This document shows positions 1 to 10,492 of a stretch of 64,000 nucleotides of DNA, one piece after another. The notes beneath the pieces were generated by a model. The model was not told the origin of the DNA. It searched no databases and saw only the letters and a program-made list of their open reading frames with translations. Position numbers and translations under genes: made by a program. Location of the stretch: positions 3,970,501 to 4,034,500 of the forward strand of contig CM040093.1 of the NCBI GenBank assembly GCA_022496805.1, read 5' to 3'. How positions within the stretch are numbered: the stretch's first letter is position 1; every line of letters begins with the position of its first letter. The DNA comes from Pohlia nutans. Lineage: Eukaryota > Streptophyta > Bryopsida > Bryales > Mniaceae.

Positions 1-780
1 CATTCCTTCAATCTGTCAAAACACAGGAAGAACGGGAGGGTGATACCGGGGGTGATACCGGAGGCCAATGCAGATTTACCCCCCAAACTTTCTAAACAAG
101 TAGGTCGAGGGGGGGGGGGGGTAAACCTACATTGGCCTCCAGCTACCCCCGGTATCACCCTCCTGTTCTTCCTGTGAAAGTGTGTCGGGGCATCATCTAT
201 ACTGCCACTATTTGCGTACACTGCCCAGTCACACATATATCCAACTCAAGTCGTGCTTGAAGGGCATGCCTGTGAACCTCCTTCACCCACTCCAAAGCCC
301 CTGTGCTTGCATAAATTTGCATAATTCAAGATGCTCACATAGGTAATTGCGGTTGGCTTAAGACCTTCCTGTAAGTTGCATTTGGAGAAAGAGTTGATAC
401 GCTTCTGCACCAAACCTACTTTTGGCATACTAGGCTCCAATCATTACATTCCAGGAAATGACTGTATTTATTTACGATTGGTCATTCTATCGAAAGTACG
501 TTCACCTTGCCTCCTTGATGCTCCCACAGTACTTTGCATACACCTTGGGGAGCGAGCGCAGGTCCCTTGCGCATGCACATCTGATTCAAAGCCACCGTGG
601 CTGATCACGCATGTAACCTTCTTTCTTTGCCCCATTTTCAAGGCTGATGGACTGGCACAGGTCTCCACATTATCCCCTAATAGCCCGAGGGGTCTTGAAC
701 AAAACATAGATGTGTTACAATATGTGCCTTCCATATGTTCGATGAAGTTTGGTTCACTAGACAAAATGTAGGGCATCACC
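1..780 (-). pseudogene. PPR (pentatricopeptide repeat) gene remnant, partial
   Basis: Read on the minus strand, pieces of a plant organelle RNA-binding PPR protein appear in shifting frames. Around 440-300 there is a PPR motif containing EGLKPTAITYVSILN. Around 290-240 a different frame gives ALEWVKEVHRHALQARLELD, a phrase typical of moss and lycophyte PLS-class PPR proteins. Around 215-180 comes YANSGSIDDA, and 21-1 reads FDRLKE. Upstream, 640-500 holds a decayed repeat with GGFESDV and FDRMTNR. Stops and frame changes break it, and a hairpin element at 22-176 splits it. It runs off the left edge of the window. PPR proteins of this kind bind organellar transcripts for editing or processing. 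This copy cannot encode one as it stands. The family assignment is firm; the subclass is inference. Confidence 0.8.
22..176. repeat. 155 bp hairpin MITE inside the PPR remnant
   Basis: Two arms of about 70 bp form an imperfect inverted repeat beginning CACAGGAAGAAC on both strands. The loop contains a 13-14 base G run. The flanks are AAAA on the left and AAA on the right, consistent with a 3 bp AAA target duplication with one ambiguous A. PPR coding sequence is present on both sides, so the element is younger than the gene. Confidence 0.75.
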
Positions 781-2310
781 TCTACAAATTATCCATACAG
801 TCAAACTTCCAAAAATAACTGTAGATTTAAACTTGAAGCAGTATTTTAAATTTTTTTTAATTTTTTTTTAAAAATATATTCTTTTTTTCCGGGCAACCCT
901 TTAAAATTGGGCATCGACCAAAAAATGGTCTCTTCAGAGCTTAGGGATTAATGCTCAAGTAAGTAAACTCATTCTATCCGTTGTGCACCTCCTTGTTACA
1001 TTTGGTTGAAAATCTCCATTGCACGAGGTTTATGCTGAGTATAACTCTTCAATCGTGAAGTTCCAACTAAAAATCTAAGGGGGTCATCCTTTGTGTAATT
1101 TGAGATACACATGCATACAAAGGATATTTAAATGGGGCTATCACATAATTGAAATATTTGAAGTATGTTCCATAATATTCCATAAATATTCCAATTTAAT
1201 TCATGAATTATTCTTTACTTGAATTTAAATCAAAATGTTATAATCAGTAGAAATTTTAGCTCCCAATGGATAAAATGAACCCTATATTTTAACTCACGTA
1301 GGTTTTAAATTTTCAACAGTGACCCAAAGCTAAAACCATTCTTCTTCACAAGCTCACCAAACCTTTGATGTGCATCCTGAAATCTCCCACATCTAATGAA
1401 TGTAGACTGTCAATAAGTTGTTCGCCAAAAATATGTTTCGTCCCATTCCGCTCGAACTTGATGATGCATTCATGAACTGGCTTTGACGCCGCAAGGTCAT
1501 TTTCTTTCAAGCACTGCTATGAAATTTCAACGTACATGTACACGGAGTGTATACGGTAGTATTGCCTTCTTCTAGTTGATTCATCAGAATATCAATTGTT
1601 TCAATCATGCTACTTGTATTTGGCAAGCAAAAATTGCATTTAGTTCAAAAATGGCCTTACAAGTATGAGGTCATAGATTCAAGGAACACAATTTTTTTTG
1701 AAAAACCACAACATCAAGATTATCTCATTTCAAATCCATTCCAACAAAATGTACTCAAATGATGTTCATATTTTGGTTGTAATCATATTAGGAGGAGTTT
1801 TTAATTTCAACTTTTAAATTTTAAAATTAAATATTGGTGATAGCATTGGTAGATTTGATCGTACGGGTGGAATCTAAAATCCAAAGTCTACAACTTTAAT
1901 TTGTTCATCAATTCCAAATCATTTCTCCAAATAGTACTTTTTAATGACTTTTTGCAAATCGTAAATTCTATACCTTTGACCTTTAGGACTTGAAACTATC
2001 TTTAACTAAACATCCTTGAAATACAAAATACTTCAACTTCCTTTGGATGTCTCAAAGCCCACTTCAAATCTCATTAATTATTTTTGAAAACTATCATTAA
2101 TTTTAGAGACTATGAACGTTCTATTTAGTATTGAATGTAGGTGTCACATCAAGGATGTTGTCTCTTTTAGGCTTGGTTACCTTACCACTACAATCAACCA
2201 CAAAGCTCCCCTTTTCATCAACTCTTCCATTTTTGGCGAAATTGAACAAATTGCGTGACCAAGGGCATTTTGCAAATATGCTACACTAAACATAAGATTT
2301 TTAACCAATA
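781..2310. other. AT-rich non-coding stretch with a decayed D-family MITE
   Basis: No gene is visible. From about 1600 to 2010 the sequence matches the interior of the D-family TTAA MITEs found at 31265 and 49859, including the core around GATCGTACGGGTGGAATC near 1860. Its termini have decayed. The rest has no recognisable structure. Confidence 0.5.
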
Positions 2311-2319
2311 GGTAGAGCT

Positions 2320-2490
2320 ATCTCTTTTCAACAATAGCAATGTAGATAGTTTGACGTCACATACAATGTCTCACCACCTAGTTTCTAACTAAAGATGACG
2401 CGAACTTGCCATAATTCAGATGTTTGCTAGAGTGATTAAGGAATAGTGGCACAGATTCTAAAGTGTTGCACAGAGGGGCTAAACAACTTT
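2320..2490 (+). repeat. Dispersed repeat R, segment a (copy 1)
   Basis: This stretch (CTTTTCAACAATAGCAATGT onward, through GGAATAGTGGC to GAGCTAA-like sequence) aligns with 62985-63147 at the far right of the window, in the same orientation. It has no coding capacity. It may be part of a degenerate long terminal repeat or a larger non-autonomous element. Confidence 0.55.
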
Positions 2491-2745
2491 ATGAAACCAG
2501 GCACCATATATCATGGTTGGATGAATGTTGCGAGTGCATTATTATTGTGGCCCAGAGTAACTATGTCTTGTGGTAGAAGTTACTTTGGGATTAAAGCCCA
2601 TTTTCCCTAAATGTGACAAAAGAAGCATAAATTGTTCTACACCTTTGCATTCATCAAATTTGATTTATATGCTTTGAAATCTCTTCATTGCTAATTCAAA
2701 ATTATAGTGGGTTTGAAGAATGCAAAGATACATAAACAATGTTCA

Positions 2746-3137
2746 AACACTTGTTTCGTTAAAAGTGCACGTGCCATATAGAAAGTGCACATGCTGAAAT
2801 TTTGTACGTTTGAAGAAAGTATAGTCATAATTTACCTATAAAGTGCAAAAATTGAATGTACATTACATTAAAAAAAATGTAGTGCGAATTTGAGAGGGGG
2901 GTGGGTATGTTCCCACCCCCCTCCCTTTAAAATTAAAAGAAATGTAGAGCAAATTTTAGAGGGGGGTGGATATGTTCCCACCCCCCTCCTTAAAATCAAA
3001 AAAAATGCAGTGCGAATTTTTTTAGGGGGGTGGGTATGTTCCCACCCCCCTCTCCTTTTTAATAAAAAAAATGCAGTGCACATATCACTAAAAAATAGTG
3101 CACATGGCTATGTGCACTTTTAACAAAACAAGTGTTA
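2746..3137. repeat. MITE with internal 66 bp tandem repeat of hairpins
   Basis: The outer TIRs are ACACTTGTTTCGTTAAAAGT on the left and its near-exact reverse complement on the right. The interior (about 2885-3080) holds three tandem units of roughly 66 bp. Each carries a palindrome of the form GGGGGGTGG...CCACCCCCC followed by an A-rich stretch and AATGCAGTGC-like sequence. The open frames across it on both strands are by-products of this repeat. Confidence 0.75.
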
Positions 3138-3378
3138 GTTACTATTTAAATTTTCACACCAAAGTATTTATGACAAATGTACATTGTTAATGCCTCTTGT
3201 AAATACCGTGGCCCATATAATATATGGTGACTTTGGTGCATTCCTTTGACATGATAAATAATATTCATGTTATCATAATATTCTATAGCCCATCTTTGAG
3301 CCAAACTCCATGGGTTTGAGAACTTGCCCATAGAAGTAGGCAAGAGGGGAAAAGTAGAAGTATGATTTATCTTATACG

Positions 3379-3653
3379 CCCGGGGAAGTCACTGTCAAGA
3401 ATTTAGATAACTATGAGAGTACAAATATAGGGTGTCTTTATTCATTTGAGATAAAATTATAAAATTATAGAAGTAATATAGGGTGTTTTAAAACCAATTT
3501 GGGAATATTTTAGGAATATTCCTAGAATATGTATGAAATGTACCCTAAATATACTATAAATAGTAGAATATTCCAATTATTTCATAGCCCCCAATTAAAT
3601 ACCCTTTGTTCGCTCATATGTACCCAAAATTTACACTAAGTGACTTCCCCGAG
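3379..3653. repeat. hAT-like MITE with perfect 8 bp target duplication
   Basis: The TIR is C(C/T)CGGGGAAGTCACT at both ends. The exact 8 bp flank CTTATACG occurs at 3371-3378 and again at 3654-3661. An 8 bp duplication with short TIRs is the hAT signature. The interior is AT-rich and non-coding. Confidence 0.8.
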
Positions 3654-3903
3654 CTTATACGTGGTCATTAAAGTTGTGCATGTTCCATGGACTTGAACAT
3701 GAACAAATTTGATTGGTTAGGGAGAAGTTACCATGAAGTCTTGGACTTGAAACCCTCCAAATCCATGACATCTTCTCTTACTACTACTTTTTTTCAAAAA
3801 CTCACTTGGAATGTGGAACTTGGTCTATGAAGTCCTTAAAACCTTGTCTTTTTAGTGAGATACTTCATTCATGGAACTAAACCCTTGGAAGTTTGGCTAA
3901 TTC

Positions 3904-4470
3904 TTAACCCTAAACGTGCAAGGAACCCCATGGGACCATGCTTGGTAGTTCTTCAGTCAAATGCTGATTTTCACCTAGGTCCTAATTTGAAATGAAAATG
4001 ATCCCAACTAAGAAACTGTGGCTCAGAATATTTTCTACTTTCTAGTCAATTTGTCACTCTTCAAAAAATTTAAAATTCCATTTCTTTATAGTACTTAAAA
4101 GCTCAAAACCCTAAAATTCCAATATTCACTGCAGAAAAAGTTTTTCAATCGAATTTCTTATTATGTAAGTTTAAAAAGCATGCCACCTACACCTTGTTGT
4201 TCATCACTATTATTTACATTTTCCCTAAAAATTTCATACCATACTACGCATTGTTATAAAAACTATGATTTTTAGAAGAAATGAACTTTAAAATATCTTA
4301 TAAATTTTATTTTTATTTGAATAATTATGTAAAAATCAGGGTAAATCAAGGTAAATCAAGTTTAACAATACCTTACATGAGAAAAATACCAGAAAATATA
4401 ACATAATTTAAAGTGCAAGGAATAAATGAGGTTTGATTGCGTAATTGTAGTGTGGACGCTTAAGCGTTAA
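3904..4470. repeat. TTAA MITE family B, copy 1
   Basis: It aligns over its whole length with copies at 35977-36518 and 38608-39161. It starts TTAACCCTAAACGTGCAAGG and ends in a degenerate CGTTAA. Shared internal landmarks include TCAAAACCCTAAAATTCCAA and CACCTTGTTGTTCATCAC. Confidence 0.8.
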
Positions 4471-4583
4471 TTGCATCCAATTTCCTCTTATCACAAACAT
4501 ATTATCCCTGGGAATCTAGGCCTATTCCCATTGAAAGTTTTGATGACTTCAGCTAGTCCATGTGTCAGATGAACGTGCTAAAT

Positions 4584-7021
4584 CTCACCCTCCGTGGAAA
4601 AACTAAACAAGCTAAAAATAGAATTTTGGGTGGCTTTCGTAGATCGCTCAGAAATCAAGTTTTACTATTTCACTGCATTCTTGACGCCCGTTTTGATGCG
4701 TTCTTGGCTGCAACAGCGAGCTGTTCTCGTTGAAGGTTGAGAGGTTCTGGTGCAGGATACATGTGACGGAATTCAACCGGTATCGAGGCTGCTAGTTCAA
4801 AACAGGACTGCATCTCGACGGCATCCAGCGAACATGGCTGGTCATTTTTTATTCGCAAAAAGACATGCTGAATATCATTGTCGGGAACAACGATGGAATA
4901 ATTCTTCCAATCTTCGGCCGTCATTAGTGAATGCCGAATCCACATTTCGCCGACGTGAGACAAATCGTGGTAGCGACCAAAGTTGATCCACCGCGCGTCG
5001 TCCCTCAAGTTGACAGGAATGGGGGATTCCCAACGACTGCCGTCGAGAAACTTGGCCTTGAGCAGGTTGTTCTTGTAGCGGGCTTCACAGTGATCACCAT
5101 AGTTCAAGAATTTGTCGCGTGTCATCACTGTCACCTTCTGCGGATCCTCAACACGAAACGCGTTCTTGACCAGTTTGTAGAGAGTATTAGGATCGTAGTA
5201 GTCATGACGCGTCACATATTGAGCAATGACGCCAAAGATGCGATCGTTCGGCAGGAAGGTGTGCCCGACTTCTGGAAACTTGATGTTGACCTCGTTGAAT
5301 CGATGGAAAGGACTCCCCGGACGAGCAAGTTCGGCAGCAAATGACAACATAAATCGGTTCTTGTTTTGTCCGCCACAGGAATCGGAGATCAGGTTCAGAA
5401 TTCCCGATCCCATCGCATTGCCCTCGCTCTCCAGCACATTGATTAAACATGCAATGGTTTCATTAGACCCACATGCGCCATCCCATTCGGACCACAAGTG
5501 AAAATGATGCTTTCCCGAGTACGCATTGAAGACTCCGAAATTGAACACAACAAGTTGATTGCCAAAGCGAGCCTGCTTTGTCACCAAGTGTGGGACATCA
5601 AACTTCTTCTGATGGTCAAACACGAGAGTGTCAATCCATTTGGATCGATTGCCCGGCTCCCGTTGCCGAGACTCAACCGCCATTTCACTGTCAAAGGCAA
5701 TCACCTGGTATCCCATCTGCGCCATCAAGCGGTGGTGTTCGTAGTCGACAATAGCTGCAGCCCTGGATTCATTGCTACCGAGCGAGGCGATGTGGGCTTT
5801 CCACGACAAGCAGGTTTTGCATTTGTCCGTCTTCGGTTTGTAAAACCGCAAGTAGCCGAATTCGGAAGCGAAGAGGTCGTGGAATCGTCGTTGGGTGACC
5901 AACGGTTTGAACTGGTTCGAATTGAGATTCGTTTGGCTGCCACGGGCATCAATGATCATTTGAAACGATTCAGGATGATGTTGATGCAGGAATCCATTCC
6001 ATAACTCGTTTATACACAATGACGACGGCATGTACATGTAGATCACTTTGGCCGACGACTGGCCTTGGAGATAGTGGCTTGGAACGCCATGCTTCTGGAT
6101 CTCCTGCACAACATATGATCGGGCAGCATTGATGTGCTCAACATCAACGCGATTTCTCACAACGACGGAGTTGCGGCCTCGGCTGTCGACACCGATGCTA
6201 GGAACGGAAACCGCATCACCATCAAGAACATCATATTGTCCAGTCATTCGCTTCGTCAAGTTGAAGAGCTTGACGGATCCCAAACTGAACACAATCGTGA
6301 ACGCAACGCGACAAATCAAAATTTCAACGGCGTCAAGGCCAGGGATCGCAAAGGAAAATCGATAAGAACCTGATGTGTATTTCGAGACGCCGATTATCGA
6401 TGCGAGATGAGCCGACTGGGTAGCCCAGTCCCGAATGTTTTCATATCGTTCGCGATGCTGTTTGATGATCAATGGGGAGACTGCATTGAGCATGGCGATG
6501 CACTTCTTGGAGCAGTTGCAATCCCTCACGGGCCGCATCGTGTACGTGCGCTGTCGCCTTTGCCAAGATTCCAGCTTCGCTTCGCGCTTACAAGTACAAG
6601 AGCTGGTACCATGATCAAAAGAATCGGGTACTGAGCTGAGCTGCATAACAACGGCAGGCATATCACGTACGGCCAAAAGTTCGCTCGCCGGAACAACAAC
6701 TGTTGTAGAAGCAGTCACCCGTCGACCACGCTCACGAACCCTAACAGAGCTGCTTGCACCAGGAGACAGGTCTCTACCACGACCGCCACGACCACGAGAC
6801 TCTTCAGATCCACCACGTATGTTTGTTTGCGGAAACACACAACAGTACTCAAACAAACGGCAGGGACGTAACTACGTTATTAGTAACTTTGCCAACGGTT
6901 CATGCTGGCTAAATATGGATTTGACCTCACCAGAGTGTAGATCTCAACGTGCATGTCAAAAAAGTATCTGGGGTCCACAAATTCTATTTTTAGCATGTTT
7001 AGTTTTTCCACGGAGGGTGAG
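4584..7021 (-). mobile_element. Complete 2.4 kb DNA transposon with DUF7869-type transposase (Sola-like?)
   Basis: The ends are inverted repeats starting CTCACCCTCCGTGGAAAAAC; about 44 bp match with one mismatch. The flanks are AAAT at 4580-4583 and AAAT at 7022-7025, a perfect 4 bp target duplication. A single long open reading frame on the minus strand fills the interior. The 4 bp duplication of the form AWWT and the DDD-type protein recall the Sola superfamily, but that assignment is inference. The intact frame, TIRs and duplication suggest a recent insertion, possibly an autonomous copy. The element lies about 110 bp from the end of MITE B copy 1. Confidence 0.88.
4670..6856 (-). CDS. DDD-type transposase with DUF7869-like domain, 728 aa
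   Basis: This single-exon frame is uninterrupted. Its composition is visibly more GC-rich than its AT-rich surroundings. The N-terminal ~60 residues are Arg/Gly/Ser-rich. Cys pairs occur at 87-89 and 113-119, and a CKTC zinc-knuckle-like pair follows PKTDK near 346-349. The presumed catalytic RNase H-like core shows AFDSEMA (D389), VFNFGV near 437-442, ISDSCGGQNKN (D492) and GHTFLPNDRIFG (D538). The DSCGGQNKN and GHTxLPNDxxFG blocks are hallmarks of the DUF7869 proteins known from oomycetes, fungi and animals. It should cut and join its own TIRs in the nucleus. The C-terminus is basic. The start at 6856 is the first ATG, 166 bp inside the right TIR end; a later Met is possible. Function as a transposase is inferred from the motifs plus the TIR and target-duplication context. 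Confidence 0.85.
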   Translation of the reverse strand: MFEYCCVFPQTNIRGGSEESRGRGGRGRDLSPGASSSVRVRERGRRVTASTTVVVPASELLAVRDMPAVVMQLSSVPDSFDHGTSSCTCKREAKLESWQRRQRTYTMRPVRDCNCSKKCIAMLNAVSPLIIKQHRERYENIRDWATQSAHLASIIGVSKYTSGSYRFSFAIPGLDAVEILICRVAFTIVFSLGSVKLFNLTKRMTGQYDVLDGDAVSVPSIGVDSRGRNSVVVRNRVDVEHINAARSYVVQEIQKHGVPSHYLQGQSSAKVIYMYMPSSLCINELWNGFLHQHHPESFQMIIDARGSQTNLNSNQFKPLVTQRRFHDLFASEFGYLRFYKPKTDKCKTCLSWKAHIASLGSNESRAAAIVDYEHHRLMAQMGYQVIAFDSEMAVESRQREPGNRSKWIDTLVFDHQKKFDVPHLVTKQARFGNQLVVFNFGVFNAYSGKHHFHLWSEWDGACGSNETIACLINVLESEGNAMGSGILNLISDSCGGQNKNRFMLSFAAELARPGSPFHRFNEVNIKFPEVGHTFLPNDRIFGVIAQYVTRHDYYDPNTLYKLVKNAFRVEDPQKVTVMTRDKFLNYGDHCEARYKNNLLKAKFLDGSRWESPIPVNLRDDARWINFGRYHDLSHVGEMWIRHSLMTAEDWKNYSIVVPDNDIQHVFLRIKNDQPCSLDAVEMQSCFELAASIPVEFRHMYPAPEPLNLQREQLAVAAKNASKRASRMQ

Positions 7022-7111
7022 AAATTGTGAATCTTGACATGCCCCTAGGATGATTTGTGCCCCCTGACTCTTGCTGTTTGCAATTCCTAAAATCCCCAGA
7101 AACTAAATTTC

Positions 7112-8292
7112 TTAACCCTTTAGTGCCCAGGTAACCACTAAGTGGTCACTAGATCACTAGAAAATGAAATGCAGGAAAATCTGTGTGAACCATCTGAGTC
7201 CGGTGTGTTAAATTTAGATGTGTAACTTTTGATCTTGCAGATGATGCAAAAAGAAAATTTGGAATCTGACTTTCTTGGCTATCCAAATACCTATATACAA
7301 AACACCAAAATACTGCAAATACCTCAAAATACAGCAAATACTTACAAATACAACACACGTACTATGTGGTAATTCTTGTGTTTGCAAGTTTGTTATCTTG
7401 TATTTTTTGTGGATTGTGTTTTCTTATTCATGTTCCATTAGTGTATGTAGTCTGATCTTGATCAATGTACCAAATCCTTTATTATTTTAACGTATAAATT
7501 TTGTCCTAAACCTTACATGGATAAGTCACTCTCACTTATAAAATTCACAATAATTATGTATGAGTCTATTCTTGACATGAAAGATTGCAATGAAGAGGTG
7601 TTGACATAGGTCATTGCTGAACATCTTTACTTTTATTTTTGAAAATTTAACCCAAATTCTATTTAACCCTTAAACGTCAAGAGGGCCTAGGCGGGGCAGC
7701 CCGGAAGGCATCTAAATTTTCGGAGGGAAAATAAAATAAAATAAAAAATAAAACGAAAAAAATGGAAAAACGGCTCTCCTAGACACTGCTGGCCAGGACT
7801 GTAGCACTACGGCATCTCAGTTGCCCCGACCTCAAATCTTGTTCATATTGATAACTTTGATTGCTTACCAATGATTCCACAATCTCTCAAATGAGGCGCA
7901 AATTTGCAATCTAGATCGCTTTTTCAGTAGCTTTTCAACGCACCAATCCACGCTTGATTTGGTTGAAAAAATCTACTTTTTTCTTCATTATTCTCTCATA
8001 ACTAAGTCCATGGGGCTTACTTTGACGTTTAAGGGTTAACCTTGGAATCACACACCCCCAAAATCTCATTTTTAAGTGTGCATTATATAGTTCAAAGATA
8101 TACTATAATCTTCCAATTCAATGGTCCGATCTTACCAAGATTTAACCGAGACTTGTTTCATTAAGCTATGCTTACATTCATACGGTTGGATACTATTAAT
8201 AGTATCCCTAATTTCAACAGAGAGAGTTTTAAAGAAACGTCATTCAAAAAACGGTGGTTTCTCTAGAACCACCATGGGCACTAAAGGGTTAA
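7112..8292. repeat. TTAA MITE family C, with nested copy of family A
   Basis: The TIRs read TTAACCCTTTAGTGCCCA on the left and the reverse complement of that on the right (TGGGCACTAAAGGGTTAA). Without the nested element at 7663-8039 it is about 800 bp. Only one copy of this family is seen in the window. It is non-coding. Confidence 0.8.
7663..8039. repeat. TTAA MITE family A, copy 1 (nested in C)
   Basis: It begins TTAACCCTTAAACGTCAAG and ends with the exact reverse complement. It aligns in inverted orientation with 41508-41871 and in part with 43668-44189. It is relatively GC-rich near one end (GGGCCTAGGCGGGGCAGCCC) and contains A-rich low complexity. Confidence 0.88.
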
Positions 8293-8308
8293 CGGTGTGG
8301 GTTCTCAG

Positions 8309-8670
8309 GCATAACATTCAATAGCCTTCAAGAAGGTTGCATGTCACTTTCATCCACCTTTATATATGGAGTGACCAGTGATCTGTAATTGAATGGGCTA
8401 TTGAATCAAATAAACAATTATAAGGCACTATTAAATTGTGACTGAGTGAGTGCTATCGATTACTATTCACTATGGTTAGTTGCTCTTGCTTAATGCCACC
8501 TGCCCCAATAGCTAATAATGTGATGTGGAATATCCCACATCATTTCATTGTTGGATGAAATGATGTGGAATATTCCACATCATTTCATTGAGGGATGAAA
8601 TGATGTGGGATATTCCACATCATTCTGTTGGGGGAAGGCAGCAGTCACAGAGGCTACTGAATGTTATGGA
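8309..8670 (+). repeat. Dispersed repeat R, segment b (copy 1), with 20 bp palindromes
   Basis: It aligns with 63149-63597 in the same orientation. Near its right end (8519-8625) three near-identical palindromes GATGTGGAATATTCCACATC are separated by TTTCATTG(A/T)-GGATGAAAT spacers. Copy 2 carries two such palindromes. No open frame is convincing. Confidence 0.7.
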
Positions 8671-9013
8671 CGATGAAGAAGTAGTTGGCACTGGATCTAA
8701 GCAGTCCCGATGAACACCCTTTCAAATTACGAGTCCTAGTTTTTGGCATTTATTTATTTATAGTTTTAGTCCTATATTGTATACTTCAAATGTGAGCCCT
8801 ATTCACTTCAACAGGGGTGAACAATGAGAGTCATTTAGAAACCACAAGTTACTATTAAAAATAGACCATCTTTTGAGCATTGAGGCGACTTTTCTTTTTA
8901 GCAACAATAGTGTTGAGAAAAATACATACATTTGAAAACAAGGGTTTCAGTGGATTTTTTCACCATGATTGATACTATCATAAATGGAATGGATTAAATT
9001 AGAAAGTATTCAT

Positions 9014-9142
9014 CAGGGCTTTTTTTTCTGGCTTCTTGGAGCCAGACTCCAATGTCGTGGCACAGTCACAGTGGTCTAAATCTGGAGGGACCACCTTCCA
9101 TTGCATGCATGGGCACTGCTACAATGCAAAAAAAAAGCCCTG
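9014..9142. repeat. 129 bp hAT-like MITE
   Basis: The TIR is CAGGGCTTTTTTT at the left and its reverse complement at the right. The flanks GTATTCAT (9006-9013) and GTAATCAT (9143-9150) form an 8 bp target duplication with one mismatch. It is non-coding. Confidence 0.75.
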
Positions 9143-9399
9143 GTAATCATACAATTGTATTTTCAACTGGATTGGAGACATTTTTCCAAATTTAGAGAAT
9201 CATTCAATGGTGGAATTGCAACATTATAGTATGTCTTTGAACTGTATAATGCACACTCAAAAATGTGATTTTGGAGGGTGTGTGATAGAATTTGGGTTAA
9301 ATTTTTCAAAGATGAAAGTGTAGTCAATAAACTTGATATTGAGCAATTGTTCTCGATGGTGGGCGACAATTGCTATTTGCTGCAAGTTTTTGTGATATT

Positions 9400-9813
9400 A
9401 GAGTTATCCGTAAACAAGTGGGCAAATTGGGCCTCAGTTTTGCTGAAATGTGTGGAAACTTAAAGCGGCTGGAGAGTTTTCCGGAGTTAAAAAGGATAGG
9501 TGAGTGCGTTGATGATGAGGCTGTCGGGCTGATGCGTGGCTCGAGTCAGCTGCTGTCAGGTCTTATTTTTGTTAGATGCTTTCAATCTGAAAGCACCTTG
9601 CTAACGCACATCTCCTCCCTCTATCACAGAATACTCGGGGCGCGCAGGAAAACTTGGGTGAGAAGTCTTTTAGCACCGTTTTTGGTGCTTTCAAAGTTTG
9701 CATCCACAGTTTTTTTTAGTGCCCGACATATGTTCTTTTTTGAGGATTAATGTCACTATTCACTCAAACTACAGTCCACTCACCCACTTTTGAGGGACTT
9801 TACGGATAACTCT
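9400..9813. repeat. PIF/Harbinger-like non-autonomous element
   Basis: The TIR AGAGTTATCCGTAAA occurs at both ends, with a possible 3 bp flank ATT on each side. The 126-codon frame across it resembles no family I know, and I regard it as chance. Confidence 0.55.
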
Positions 9814-10265
9814 ATTACCAAGACTGATCTAGTGAAAATTTCTACTTGAGCCAGACCCAGATGGAAAGGCTGTGATACTGTTCATCAATAGATGGCAACT
9901 TCAGCTCCAGCAGCTCCACCGATACACAATTCTTGGCATCCACGGACCACAATTGGCACTACTAAAGTTAGTATTTTGTAACACCTGTCACTGGTCGGTG
10001 ATTTTGGTGGACAACAGGACATTCAATCTTCATCGAATACCATCCAGTTCTGAACAGATCTGACTGAGTACAAGTGAACGGACCAGTTGTGAGCTATTGA
10101 AAAGCTAGGTGATTGACTCTCTTAACAAAACTAGCAGGCCGGGGATTTATTTCATTAATCAGCCAATTGGTCAAATAATGTAGCTTGGAACCATCTCGAG
10201 ACTACGATTGAAGACTTGCGTGCATGCACAGTGCGATCGAGGTGTCCAGAAGTCCTCATGATTCC

Positions 10266-10348
10266 TTCCAGTCCTTTCCGGAGCATTCTACCACTGACGC
10301 AACTAGACTTCCACGTGTGGACTCTTGCAATCTGTAATTCTATATAAA
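10266..10348 (+). promoter_or_regulatory. Heat-shock promoter: HSE, G-box, TATA box
   Basis: At 10276-10288 the sequence TTCCGGAGCATTC fits the heat-shock element TTCnnGAAnnTTC with one mismatch (GAG for GAA). Another TTC lies exactly 10 bp upstream at 10266, in phase. CACGTG (G-box) is at 10312-10317 and TATATAAAT at 10341-10349. The TATA box lies about 145 bp before the start codon, leaving a 5' leader of roughly 115 bases. This fits heat-shock-factor control of the downstream HSP20 gene. Confidence 0.7.
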
Positions 10349-10492
10349 TGCATCACTCAGCTCGTCTGAGTTCATTTCACTTTCAAATCGTCTAGTCTTT
10401 GTACGTGGAGAGTACTGGAGCTCGGATCCCTCAATACTGTTGTTTAATTTGAATCCTCAGTTGCTGCAAGTTGAGTGGAGACTAGAATCGAA

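Noticed and set aside
2130..2272. Possible retrotransposon coding fragment on the minus strand
   Set aside because: Two minus-strand frames look equally protein-like over about 40 codons and none shows a diagnostic protease, RT or integrase motif.
2868..3123. Overlapping frames on both strands with repeated Pro/Gly/Trp phrases
   Set aside because: They are produced by the 66 bp tandem hairpin repeat, not by a gene.
2747..3137. CRISPR-like array (regular repeats of similar length)
   Set aside because: The units are adjacent and homologous throughout with no unique spacers, the units are bounded by element TIRs, and the genome is eukaryotic.
4931..6004. Plus-strand frames opposite the 728-codon transposase
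   Set aside because: They are antisense shadows; only the minus frame carries the DUF7869 blocks and spans the whole element.
9370..9750. 126-codon plus-strand frame read as a gene
   Set aside because: It crosses a TIR boundary of the element at 9400-9813, has no recognised domain and resembles chance coding in repeat DNA.
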